This document shows, in pieces, positions 7,972 to 16,354 of a DNA stretch of 38,029 nucleotides; the stretch's first letter is position 1, and every line of letters starts with the position of its first letter. The translations under genes and the position numbers were made by a program. The notes under the pieces were generated by a model, which did no database searches, had not been told where the DNA came from, and was given only the letters and a program-made list of their open reading frames with translations. Source of the DNA: an uncultured Verrucomicrobiales bacterium (GTDB lineage Bacteria; Verrucomicrobiota; Verrucomicrobiia; Verrucomicrobiales; Akkermansiaceae); NCBI GenBank assembly GCA_905478925.1, contig CAJQKQ010000143.1:1-38029 (forward strand), written 5' to 3'.

Positions 7972-9468
7972 TTACTCGCCGCCCGCCGCGTTGACCGGAG
8001 CCTGTCGGACGGCTCGGAACCCGTAGCTGGCGTCTCTGCCCGTTCGCATGACGGATGACATGTAGCGGTCGGAGACGCGCAACCTTGCTTTGTCCGTGTA
8101 CCAGGGGCCGCCCCTGAATCCGACTCCGCATGTCGGATATCGTTGTCCCTCCTCCCAGCTAGCCATCGGTCCGGGCCAACCGGGTACATTCGCCAGAGCG
8201 TCGTCAGTCAGGGCTCCGTCGCCGCAGCGGCCTGTGAAGACACGTCCGGCCCCGGCCTTGTCGCCCACCGTCACGGCTCGCTCCCGCAGGTGACCGCTCA
8301 TTGCGGCGATTCCCCAGTAGGTCGCCCCGGACTTGACGCGTCCCTCGGCCCCGCATAGTGCCTGGGGCATCGGTGCCGGCGGCGTGACCATCGGATCCAA
8401 AATCCAGGGCAAATCAAGTTCCGCGCATATCTTCTGCGTCTTCTTGCATTCTTCATGAGGGCACGGCAACTCAGCGCTGCCCCAGGCATACTCGTCCGTG
8501 ACCGGTTTGAGCGGACCGCGGCAGGCTTTCTCGTATTCCAATTCGCTCATCGGCCTCAGCCCAGCCCAGTCGATATACGCCGCGATGTCGTCCCAACAAA
8601 CCCAATTGCAGGCCCTGCCGGGCTTGCTTGCGACGTAGCCGGCCGAGGTCTTCTTGATCGTGTGGCCCGTGCTCGAGCGTTTGGCCGGAAAAGTCAGAAA
8701 CCGCTCGGCAGCCTGCGCGGGGGTAAGCTGACTCAGAAACGCCGCGTACTGCCCCTGGTTGGTCCCATATTTCATGCAGTATATCGCCCCGTAGCCTTTG
8801 GGGAACTCCGCAGTCAGCTTGCCGACCGGGCCGATCCCATGAGCCCCCCCGATCGGGCCGTCCCCGTAAAGGCACCCCGGCTCGGGGGCAATCTTGAGCT
8901 CGGCTTCACTGCTTATCTTGAATGGGATAATGGCGTCGCCTTTTTTCCAGGCCCCATCGGTGAAGCTCCCGCCGCCCTTCCCATTGGCGCCCACAGAAAA
9001 AGCTCCCTGCGGAACGTAGACCATTTCGAGCGCGTGCACGGACAGTTCAACCTCGTCGATTTTGTCCAGGCACTTCAGCTTCACACCCTTGTTGACGAAG
9101 GTTCCCTGGCCGTCGTCCGACCGGTATAGAAAAACGCCCGTGGCTTTCTTGCCGGTCATGCCGACATCGATCCGGGCGCCCTTCGGAGCCAGGTGGTCGG
9201 CGCTCTCTGAACTCAGGGTCGCATGGCTCCATGCCGTATCGCCCTTGCGGCGGACCTTCACAAATATCCAGGCCGCGTCCCAGTTGCTCAGCTTGGTGTC
9301 CGCTTCGCTCCACGACGCGCGCCAGGAATCGGACCAGCTTACATCGAACTGCACGCCGTCGGCGCCCACCTTGGCAACGTTCGTTACCGTCATTTCCGCT
9401 GCATTGGCAGCCTGTCCGCACAGCATCGCCATACACAGAGCGAGGATCCATTTTTTCGTTTGATTCAT
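7972..9468 (-). CDS. SUMF1/FGE-fold exported protein without the catalytic cysteines
   Basis: An exported protein with a formylglycine-generating-enzyme (SUMF1) fold. The start at 9468 is chosen over the longer frame to 9567 because AAGG lies eight bases upstream and the peptide then begins with a clean signal (KWILALCMAMLCGQAANA). An N-terminal beta region of about 170 residues precedes the SUMF1 domain, recognisable by MVYVPQGAFSVGANG, then RPMSELEYEKACRG and YAWGS, ending with GVGFRGGPWYTD and DASYGFRAVR. In true FGE the stretch between GG and GFR carries two essential cysteines. Here that stretch (TDKARLRVSDRYMSSVMRTG) has none, so oxidation of sulfatases is unlikely. A binding or structural role is inferred. 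It leads the two-gene unit with the esterase-like gene. Confidence 0.85.
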   Translation of the reverse strand: MNQTKKWILALCMAMLCGQAANAAEMTVTNVAKVGADGVQFDVSWSDSWRASWSEADTKLSNWDAAWIFVKVRRKGDTAWSHATLSSESADHLAPKGARIDVGMTGKKATGVFLYRSDDGQGTFVNKGVKLKCLDKIDEVELSVHALEMVYVPQGAFSVGANGKGGGSFTDGAWKKGDAIIPFKISSEAELKIAPEPGCLYGDGPIGGAHGIGPVGKLTAEFPKGYGAIYCMKYGTNQGQYAAFLSQLTPAQAAERFLTFPAKRSSTGHTIKKTSAGYVASKPGRACNWVCWDDIAAYIDWAGLRPMSELEYEKACRGPLKPVTDEYAWGSAELPCPHEECKKTQKICAELDLPWILDPMVTPPAPMPQALCGAEGRVKSGATYWGIAAMSGHLRERAVTVGDKAGAGRVFTGRCGDGALTDDALANVPGWPGPMASWEEGQRYPTCGVGFRGGPWYTDKARLRVSDRYMSSVMRTGRDASYGFRAVRQAPVNAAGGE

Positions 9469-9720
9469 ATTTATTACCTTTGGTATCGAGTTGGTAGGTT
9501 TCGTGTGAGTTGCCCGGCAGTCGCCGTATCCCAGACACTTCGTTCGAAGACGCGGCTTCTCCCGCATCGGCCCTATTACTCCCGGCGGTGGAAGAATTGG
9601 ACAGGATTCATCTTCTTTTCGTGATTCTTCGTTACCGTTGAAGGTTCCTCGCGCTTCGTGATCTCCGTCCAGTCGTGGGTTTTCATGGGACTGTCGTTGA
9701 CAGCCTGTTTACGGGGGGCC
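9469..9720. other. Upstream region of the SUMF1-like gene, no gene seen
   Basis: About 250 bases between the SUMF1-like start and repeat copy B. Short open frames on both strands show no recognisable product, start signal or codon pattern. The promoter of the two-gene unit should lie here on the minus strand, but I could not pick boxes with confidence. Confidence 0.4.
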
Positions 9721-9983
9721 GGTGTCTCATTTGAACATTTTCCTCTGAGATTCGTAAGCGTCCTGCCGAGCGCCTCTTGTCGTAAGCGTGCTATCTGCAT
9801 TCGACCGTTTCTCAAAACTCCCCCGCCCAGCCGTTGCGGCTCCCCATCATTTCTTGGGGTCAGGTTTCGCCCGAACCGCCGACAGGCGAATGAACTGGCG
9901 GATTGCCGCTTTCACCCCGAAAATATCCCCATCCGGGCGATCATTCCCTTTGTCAGATGATCTCTACGATTTGTCTGGGAACA
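9721..9983. repeat. Dispersed repeat copy B (left plus right module)
   Basis: The fullest copy of the repeat. Its left module (9721-9829) matches 11654-11762 and its right module (9816-9983) matches 6064-6233, all in the same orientation. The left module contains a 10-base direct repeat, TCGTAAGCGT, twice with a 28-base period (about 9752-9761 and 9780-9789). On the minus strand the left module reads as the open tail of a peptide (ARQDAYESQRKMFK then TGA). Within that frame, copies B and C differ by substitutions that are silent or conservative. Confidence 0.85.
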
Positions 9984-10143
9984 GGTGATTACGGCGAGAT
10001 GCCTGCAGAAGAAAATCCACCGTAATCCAAGGGATTGCGGCACCAAGTTGACGCGAATGAGCCCCTCCTTGTCGTGATTGCGGTTCGTCTTCGAAAAATA
10101 GACATAGATCAGCAAGTGCTTACTCGGTAGCCTCGCAAGGAAG
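9984..10143. other. Leader region of the MFS gene
   Basis: About 160 bases between repeat copy B and the MFS start. No gene, RNA or clear terminator is visible. It presumably carries the promoter for the MFS gene, though no confident boxes were found. Confidence 0.4.
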
Positions 10144-11475
10144 ATGGATCCCAACCCAAGCGAAAATCGCCGCCGCCCGTTCAACGCGACCCTCACCGGC
10201 AATCGCTATCTGCGCATCCTGACCCTTTGTTCACTCTACATCTCGCAAGGGCTGCCACAGGGATTTGTTTACATCGCGCTCAAGAATCACCTTTACGGAC
10301 AGGGCTTCTCCCTCACCGCGGTTGGCGGAGCACTTTCGATGATCAGCCTGCCATGGACTTTCAAGTTCCTCTGGGGCCCCATCATCGACCGCTTTGGTAT
10401 CCCCGCGATGGGCAAGCGGCGACCGTGGCTGATCCTGGCACAGGGATTGACGGTTGTTGTGATTTTCAGCCTCGCACTCATGCCCGGGATAGACACCAAC
10501 ATCATGGCGCTCGGCTGGGCCATCCTCACGATGAATATTTTCATTTCCCTGCAGGATGTCTCCACGGACAGTCTCGCCGTTGACATCGTTCCGGAGAAAG
10601 ACCGCGGCAAGATCAACGGGTTCATGTTTGGCTGCTCGTATCTCGGCAGCTTCATCGGTGGCGCTTTCCTAGGCCATTTCCTGGAAATGGAAGGAGGCAG
10701 TGTCCAGCTCGCCATGATGGCGCTGGGCGTTTGCGTGTTTCTCATCATGCTCCTTCCGCTGTTCCTGCGCGAGCGCCCGGGCGAGAAGTTGCTTCCCTGG
10801 ACCAAGGGAAGTTCGCAACTCAAGGAAAGCGAGAAACATGTTGGCTCAGCCATCGAGTTGGGACGCGCACTGCTCAGGGGGTTCAATCGCCCGGTTGCGA
10901 TCCTGGCGGGAGTCCTCGCACTCCTCGTCCATATTGGCAACACAGCCATTGCAAATATAGGCTCTCAGCATTTCATCAATGTGGTTGGCTGGGATGCAAA
11001 GATTTACAGCCAGATGGAGAGCGCCGGTTATTGGTTTTCATTCGGAGGAGCGGTAGTCGGAGGCTTCGCCGCCGACAAGTTGGGAGCCAAGCGCGCCGTG
11101 GTATTTTCCGGGAGCCTTCTCGCCCTGATTTGGATTACCTTCGGTCAGCTTGATACGCTCTGGACTGTAAAATGGCTCGTCGCCACCAGCATGTTCTCGC
11201 AGGCCGCCCTACTGGGATTCATGAGTGTCTCCATGTTCACCCTGTTTATGAACATCGTGGATCGCAAGGTCGCCGCCACCCAGTTCACCGCCTACATGGC
11301 GCTTCTCAATCTTTCGATCTTCACCGGCAACCGCCTTGCCGGTTGGCTCCGTGAACTCGTCCCCTCCGTCCCGAGCGCCTACTTGGTCGCAGGTATCTTC
11401 CAACTCGCACTGATGGCCTTCGTTTTCCTCACCATCAGGGTGCATACCGGGAAGGCCGATGGCGCAGCCGCTTAG
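10144..11475 (+). CDS. MFS transporter, AmpG/AT-1-like
   Basis: An inner-membrane major-facilitator protein with about twelve hydrophobic spans in 443 residues. The segment PWTFKFLWGPIIDRFGIPAMGKRRPW around residues 70-98 matches the AmpG/acetyl-CoA-transporter subgroup, where W(A/G)P.(V/I)DR and GRRRPW-like motifs join spans 2 and 3. SLQDVSTDSLAVDIVPEKDRGKING (about 137-161) is also characteristic. AmpG imports anhydromuropeptides from cell-wall recycling, but this subgroup includes transporters of unknown substrate and no other muropeptide genes are nearby. AAGGA lies two bases from the ATG, which is closer than usual. The stop overlaps the stop of the AraC remnant on the other strand. Repeat copies B and C flank the gene. 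Confidence 0.85.
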   Translation: MDPNPSENRRRPFNATLTGNRYLRILTLCSLYISQGLPQGFVYIALKNHLYGQGFSLTAVGGALSMISLPWTFKFLWGPIIDRFGIPAMGKRRPWLILAQGLTVVVIFSLALMPGIDTNIMALGWAILTMNIFISLQDVSTDSLAVDIVPEKDRGKINGFMFGCSYLGSFIGGAFLGHFLEMEGGSVQLAMMALGVCVFLIMLLPLFLRERPGEKLLPWTKGSSQLKESEKHVGSAIELGRALLRGFNRPVAILAGVLALLVHIGNTAIANIGSQHFINVVGWDAKIYSQMESAGYWFSFGGAVVGGFAADKLGAKRAVVFSGSLLALIWITFGQLDTLWTVKWLVATSMFSQAALLGFMSVSMFTLFMNIVDRKVAATQFTAYMALLNLSIFTGNRLAGWLRELVPSVPSAYLVAGIFQLALMAFVFLTIRVHTGKADGAAA

Positions 11476-11653
11476 AACTTCGTCGGTCCGTTCTTCGCCA
11501 CAAGACGGCATGCCGAGGGATTCATTTCATATGCTTTCTTCATCGCGCGTTCGAACTGCTGCGGACCGCTGAATCCGCATTTGGAAATGATTTCCTGCAG
11601 GCGGAGATCCGTGCCCGTGAGCAGCTTCAAAGCGTGCTGTTGCCTGGGCTCAG
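11472..11653 (-). pseudogene. C-terminal remnant of an AraC-family regulator
   Basis: On the minus strand, about 60 codons encode the final part of an AraC helix-turn-helix domain. HALKLLTGTDLRLQEIISKC is followed by GFSGPQQFERAMKKAYEMNP, SACRL and a TAA stop at 11472-11474. The match to the second HTH of AraC/XylR proteins is clear, since LL..T.L...EI...CGF....F.RA.KK....P...R is the family pattern. Everything upstream is replaced by repeat copy C, and there is no start codon or ligand domain. The stop overlaps the MFS stop tail to tail, so the complete gene once lay convergent to the MFS gene. Loss of the N-terminus makes a functional regulator very unlikely. Confidence 0.8.
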
Positions 11654-11762
11654 GTGTCTCATTTAAACATTTTCCTCTGAGATTCGTAAGCGTCCTGCCG
11701 AGCGCCTCTTATCGTAAGCGTCGTATCTGTATTAGACCGTTTCTCAAAACTCCCCCGCCCAA
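11654..11762. repeat. Dispersed repeat copy C (left module only)
   Basis: About 109 bases nearly identical to 9721-9829, in the same orientation. They include both TCGTAAGCGT direct repeats and the terminal block GTTTCTCAAAACTCCCCCGC. After CCCCCGCCCA the similarity to copy B ends and unrelated sequence (ACCGAGCGTGGCGCGCTCCC) follows, so the right module is missing. The copy begins exactly where the AraC remnant stops resembling AraC proteins, and it ends about 30 bases before the propeller frame opens. Confidence 0.85.
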
Positions 11763-11791
11763 CCGAGCGTGGCGCGCTCCCAGCCATTGAC

Positions 11792-13093
11792 TTGCAAGGC
11801 CCGACTCATCAGCTTCGCATCGTGAATATTCACGGAAACCCCCCGCTTCTTCGGATCGCCGTTCTCGCGGCATCATTGGCCTTTCCTGCCATGGCGGCTG
11901 AGCCCACCGTGCACTCGTGGCCGCAATTCCGCGGATCCAGCGGCCAAGGTATGGCCGAGGGCACCGGCCCACGAAAATGGAGCCGGGACGCCGGCATCGA
12001 ATGGAAGGTCGAACTGCCCGCCCACGGCTGGTCCTCGCCGGTGATCGCCGCCGGAAAAATCGTTCTAACCGGCGCGCGCAAGATCGGTGAAAAGACCATC
12101 CTCAGCACTTTCGCCCTCGATATCGCAAGCGGCGAAAAACTCTGGAATGTGGATCTTTTCACCCCGTCGCCCGAAGAGACCTCCGCCCTCCATGGCAAAA
12201 ACAGCTTGGCCAGCTCCACTCCCATCATCGCCGACGGCATCGTTTACGTCCACTTCGGCCACATGGGCACCGCGGCGCTGCGGCTCGATGATGGCGAAGT
12301 CGTTTGGAAACAGCATATCCGCTACCAGCCGATGCATGGCAATGGCAGCTCGCCTATCCTCGTTGGCGACCGACTTGTCTTCAACGCCGACGCCGAGAAA
12401 GACCCCACCGTCATTGCTCTCCGCAGGGATACCGGCAAGATTGCCTGGCGAACTCCGCGCGATCAGGAAGTCCGCAGCAGCTTTTCCTTCAGCACCCCAA
12501 CCGTTGTCGAAACCGATGGCCGCCGCGAAATTCTCAGCGCCGGCAGCGGCATGATCGGAGCTTACGCCCCGGACGATGGCCGCCTGCTGTGGAAGGTCAC
12601 CTACGGCGAGGGTTACTCGGTGGTTCCACGGCCGCTCGTTGCCGGCGGCATGGTTTACGTCGCCACCGGCTTCAATGTGCCGAAGTTGCTGGGGATCAGG
12701 CTCGGCAACGCGGTCGGCGATGTCACGAAAACCCATCTCGAGTGGGAAGCCACCCGGAGAATGCCCAAGACCCCGTCAATGATCGCCACCAACGGACAGA
12801 TTTTGGTGCTTAATGATACCGGCACACTCAGCGGCCTCGATGCGAAATCCGGCAAATCGCTGTGGGCTCAAAAACTGCCCGGAAATTTCTCCGCCTCGCC
12901 CGTCCTGGCCGGGAACATCCTCTATGCCGTCAGCGAGGACGGCGTCTGCTTTATCGTCGAAATTTCGCCAACCGGAGCCGTAATCCTCGCCGAAATCGAC
13001 ATGGCCGAGCCCAGCTTGGCTTCTCCCGCCCTGCTCGACAGCGCCCTCTACCTCCGCACCGAAAACCATCTGTGGAAAATCACTGGCGAGTGA
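11792..13093 (+). CDS. PQQ-like beta-propeller protein (BamB/quinoprotein type), exported
   Basis: An exported eight-bladed-type propeller built from PQQ-like repeats. Recurrent blade edges include SSPVIAAGKIVLTGA (about residue 80), STPIIADGIVYVHFG, SSPILVGDRLVFNA and LAGNILYAVSEDG. HSWPQFRGSSGQG at the N-terminus is the common opening of this PVC/Planctomycete group. A signal-like stretch (LLRIAVLAASLAFPAMA) is present. The start is uncertain: no ATG precedes it, and the options are TTG at 11792 or GTG at 11822, the latter lying inside a perfect palindrome. The nearby repeat may have replaced the original start region. No dehydrogenase catalytic residues are apparent, so scaffold or binding roles are as likely as PQQ chemistry. 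It converges with the FtsX-like gene, 15 bases apart. Confidence 0.82.
   Translation: MQGPTHQLRIVNIHGNPPLLRIAVLAASLAFPAMAAEPTVHSWPQFRGSSGQGMAEGTGPRKWSRDAGIEWKVELPAHGWSSPVIAAGKIVLTGARKIGEKTILSTFALDIASGEKLWNVDLFTPSPEETSALHGKNSLASSTPIIADGIVYVHFGHMGTAALRLDDGEVVWKQHIRYQPMHGNGSSPILVGDRLVFNADAEKDPTVIALRRDTGKIAWRTPRDQEVRSSFSFSTPTVVETDGRREILSAGSGMIGAYAPDDGRLLWKVTYGEGYSVVPRPLVAGGMVYVATGFNVPKLLGIRLGNAVGDVTKTHLEWEATRRMPKTPSMIATNGQILVLNDTGTLSGLDAKSGKSLWAQKLPGNFSASPVLAGNILYAVSEDGVCFIVEISPTGAVILAEIDMAEPSLASPALLDSALYLRTENHLWKITGE
11821..11834. promoter_or_regulatory. 14-base perfect palindrome at the propeller start
   Basis: CGTGAATATTCACG reads the same on both strands. It sits 45 bases before the signal peptide core and contains the candidate GTG start at 11822. 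A dimeric repressor site is possible, but a single palindrome of this size can also occur by chance. Confidence 0.3.
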
Positions 13094-13108
13094 TTTTAGG
13101 TCATCGCG

Positions 13109-16100
13109 TCATGAAAAATCCTGTTGGGCAGTGAGCATCTTCCGGTTCTGCCAAACGAATGCCAACCATGACCAAAAAGCGGCGTTTGCGGCAATCAGCA
13201 ACACCAGCAGGATGATCCACACGATCGAAGTCCCGATGCCAGCAGCTTGCAACGACGGCAGGATTGAAACCATAGCTGCGACCACCCCGATCGCTATCCC
13301 CCAACGGATGCATTGGGCGGTTTCCAGCAACACCACCCGCCGGGTCACGGCGAGCGGGATGCCGATGGTGCGAAGGATGGCGAATTCATGGCGCCGATCC
13401 ATCAGGTTCCGCGCCGTGACCAAGCCCAAACCCGCACTGCCCACGATCACCCCGAGACCACCAAGCACTTGAAAAATCGAGATGTAGGTGTTTTCCACGC
13501 CGTGGAATGCCGCCAACCGCTCACGACTACTTTCCACTCTGGCACCACTCTCGGACAGCGTTCGTTGCAGAATCGCACGCGCCGGCTCAAGGTCGGTTTC
13601 GCTCTCAATTAGAAAAATTCGGGGACCCTCCGCCGACGGGTAGTGCTCCAAAAACCGGGCTTCATCGACCACCAGACTGCCTTGAAACACGGTTCCGTCG
13701 AGCGTCCCGGCAATTTTCACCGCAAAGTCCCGACCCCATTCATCCTGATAGATAATTCGGTCGCCTAACTTCTTCTTCAGCACCCACAGCAGGGTGGTCT
13801 CATCCACGAAGGCACGCATCACACTGCCCTCGCGCAAGCTGTCCCAGCTTTTCTCGATGCCATCAACCACGTCCTTAATTGGAAAAGCCCCGAGCCGCGC
13901 CAAGGCCGCGGAATCCGTCGCCAACAAACGCGGACGAGCCACGCTGTTGAGATTGAAGCAACTCGCATCATCCCCCGCGCCGATCCGCAGCGGCAGAATC
14001 TCGCCAAACGACTTCCTCGCCTCGCCAAGACCGGCCGGGTCATCCGCCGCCGCTCCATCAACACGCTCCGCCGCAGTGGTGGTCTCCACCCAGAAGGCAA
14101 AACCTCCCGCGCCGCTGTCCCGCTCGCGCCAATTGTCATTTTCGTGTTTGCGGAACGCCGCCACTGACACCACCAAAAACACTCCGCAGGCCACCGTGCC
14201 CACCATCACCAGGCTGCGGGTCTCTCGCCGACCACAATTCAAGTCCGCCATGCGCCGCGACGATAGCCCGCCGCCCGCCGAAACCCTGCGTCGCAGCACC
14301 CAGCGATACGCCGCCAGACCACTCAACAACAGGGCCAAGCCCGCGAGAAAAAACGCCCCTTGGGGACCCAGTAACCCGCTTCCAGCAAGCGCGCCCAACC
14401 CGCAGGCAGCGAAGCCCAGAGTAAGCCATGGCACCCGACTCGCGGGTGGTCGCGCCACTTCTTCCGTGCCCGCCTCCAGGCGCAGGCTTACAGTCCGCCG
14501 CGCCTGATTGCGTGTCACCAGCCAGATCACCAGCATCATCAAACCAGAGAATATAACAACGCCGGCCAGCAAGGTGGTCGGCTCCACATGAAAGCGGAAC
14601 AACCGCGGTCCGTCACCCTGGCTCCAGATCGTTTCCAGAAAACCCAACAGGAAACGCGTGTATCCCGCCGCCAGGCACGCTCCGGCCACACTTCCCACCA
14701 GCACCAAGCAAAGCCCCTCCGTCATCCGCCACCGCAGGATCTTATTTGCAGGGATCCCCAACGCATCTAACAAACCGCTTTCACGGTTTCGTTGTTCGAT
14801 GTGAAAACGGAACAACATCGCTGTCAGGGCCACCGCCGCCGCCATCAGGAACAGGCTCATCCCCAGAAACAAGCCCGCGAAATCCACCGCCGCCGTAGCC
14901 GCCGCCATGCCCGCCCCCCGGATATCTTGCACGACCAGGCCGGCAAGCGCGGGAGTCATCCCGTCCAACAACTTTTGCGCAATCTCGTCCCGCGATCCCA
15001 GCGCCACAGGCACCCGCAGCGCGGTGAATTCCCCCCAACGATTTCCGAACAATTCCCGACCTTTCTCCAAAGCTAGGAACAGCTTGGGCGTGCCACGGTA
15101 ATCGTCCCAATACGTTTCGTCCTTGTCTCGGATCCGCTTCGTGTCGATCGGCACCCCTGCGTCCCATTCCGCGGTATTCTCAGCGGAGGCCACGCCGGGG
15201 AAATCAGGCATCCACATGCGATCCGCCGCCAAGCCCGTCAGCGGCACCACGCCCACCACCGGGAAATTCGCACTCCGTTCCACCAGGCGATTCTGCCCCT
15301 CCAGCGCGTAGTAAACGATGCGCACTTCATCCCCCACCCCCGCGCCGAGATCTTCGGCCTCCCAAGCGTTCAGCACCACGCCGTGAAAATCCTTGGGCAG
15401 GAAGGCTGCCGCCTCCGGCGTGAGCGCCGTTACCATCGAATACGGTGTTTCTTTCCCGTTCGCGGCAATCGTATTGGCCATGTAGGTGATCACCGGCTGC
15501 GCGGCCGGGAAGCTCTCCCGGATGGCATCCGCCACCTGCCGGTCGAGAAAGATCCGTGACGTTCTCACCTCGTTCGCTCCAGCCAGAGGCACCTCCGTCA
15601 CTGACAATCCGTAATCCTCCAGAGTGCAGCGACGCCTCACCAGCGACAACAACTCATCATTGCCGAGGTTCTTGCGGTTGCGCATCAACATCAGATTCGC
15701 CTTGTCCACGAATCCGATCGCTTGCTGCAGGCGTTCGATCGGCACAAACACCGTGGCTTGCGGCAATTGCGTAGTCTCCAAGCTGAAGCGCCCGAATTGC
15801 TCGTCACCACAGATCTCACCAACTCGTCCACTCAGTACCACCAACTCCGATGTTTTTCCCGCCAAGGGAGCGTCCCGCGCGATCAGTGCAGGTTTCTCGA
15901 ACCGTAGAACCAGCGTTCCGTCCACCCCGAAATCCAGTGTCCGCGCCAAGTAATCGTTGACCAAAAACTCGCGTCCCTGCGGCGTAGAAATCCCGCTATC
16001 ACCCGGCCCGAGTTTCCAAAACCGCTGATCCACGCCAAGCACCTGCACGCGCCCCATGGAACGACCGCTTGCCTGCACCGTCGCCGTCGCTTTCAGGAAC

Positions 16101-16354
16101 AAGATCGGCGCCGCTTCCACATCAGCCATGTCATCGGCCAGCGCGGAGCGGAAAAAGCGATCGCCGCCGGTTAGCACGACATCCACCTTGCCCAGCCGCA
16201 CCTCAGCCACATGGCGCAGCGTTTCCTTGACCGAGTCCCCGGCCATCAGCGCACCTAACAAGATCATCGCACCCAGAGCGGATCCCGCCAGTACTCCCAG
16301 ATAGGACTTGCGGAAAAACCACAGGCCGCGCAGCACGAAGGATGCCCCGGTCAT
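13109..16354 (-). CDS. Large FtsX/MacB-like ABC transporter permease
   Basis: Inner-membrane permease of the FtsX/MacB/LolCE superfamily, 1081 residues, larger than LolC/LolE (about 400) and like the duplicated DUF214 permeases with two FtsX domains. An N-terminal anchor (SYLGVLAGSALGAMILLGALMAGDSV) is followed by a large periplasmic region of about 430 residues. A first FtsX block (FAGLFLGMSLFLMAAAVALTAM) lies near residue 490, and ESGLLDALGIPANKILRWRM is its cytoplasmic coupling segment. A middle membrane cluster and second periplasmic domain follow. The final FtsX block has EFAILRTIGIPLAVTRRVVL. Its ATG overlaps the stop of the ATPase gene by one base (TAATG), so the two are translationally coupled and surely form one transporter. 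Export of lipoproteins, lipids or peptides is inferred; the substrate is unknown. Confidence 0.88.
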   Translation of the reverse strand: MTGASFVLRGLWFFRKSYLGVLAGSALGAMILLGALMAGDSVKETLRHVAEVRLGKVDVVLTGGDRFFRSALADDMADVEAAPILFLKATATVQASGRSMGRVQVLGVDQRFWKLGPGDSGISTPQGREFLVNDYLARTLDFGVDGTLVLRFEKPALIARDAPLAGKTSELVVLSGRVGEICGDEQFGRFSLETTQLPQATVFVPIERLQQAIGFVDKANLMLMRNRKNLGNDELLSLVRRRCTLEDYGLSVTEVPLAGANEVRTSRIFLDRQVADAIRESFPAAQPVITYMANTIAANGKETPYSMVTALTPEAAAFLPKDFHGVVLNAWEAEDLGAGVGDEVRIVYYALEGQNRLVERSANFPVVGVVPLTGLAADRMWMPDFPGVASAENTAEWDAGVPIDTKRIRDKDETYWDDYRGTPKLFLALEKGRELFGNRWGEFTALRVPVALGSRDEIAQKLLDGMTPALAGLVVQDIRGAGMAAATAAVDFAGLFLGMSLFLMAAAVALTAMLFRFHIEQRNRESGLLDALGIPANKILRWRMTEGLCLVLVGSVAGACLAAGYTRFLLGFLETIWSQGDGPRLFRFHVEPTTLLAGVVIFSGLMMLVIWLVTRNQARRTVSLRLEAGTEEVARPPASRVPWLTLGFAACGLGALAGSGLLGPQGAFFLAGLALLLSGLAAYRWVLRRRVSAGGGLSSRRMADLNCGRRETRSLVMVGTVACGVFLVVSVAAFRKHENDNWRERDSGAGGFAFWVETTTAAERVDGAAADDPAGLGEARKSFGEILPLRIGAGDDASCFNLNSVARPRLLATDSAALARLGAFPIKDVVDGIEKSWDSLREGSVMRAFVDETTLLWVLKKKLGDRIIYQDEWGRDFAVKIAGTLDGTVFQGSLVVDEARFLEHYPSAEGPRIFLIESETDLEPARAILQRTLSESGARVESSRERLAAFHGVENTYISIFQVLGGLGVIVGSAGLGLVTARNLMDRRHEFAILRTIGIPLAVTRRVVLLETAQCIRWGIAIGVVAAMVSILPSLQAAGIGTSIVWIILLVLLIAANAAFWSWLAFVWQNRKMLTAQQDFS

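Noticed and set aside
7972..9468. Functional sulfatase-activating enzyme
   Set aside because: The catalytic cysteine region has no cysteine, and no sulfatase is in the window.
9576..9815. 79-codon frame (-) through repeat copy B
   Set aside because: Its sequence is in the repeat and unique DNA with no start signal; the in-frame conserved tail I discuss is in a different frame.
10144..11475. Assigning the MFS gene as true AmpG (muropeptide permease)
   Set aside because: The subgroup motif fits, but no cell-wall recycling gene is nearby and the subgroup contains other transporters; only 'AmpG-like' is supported.
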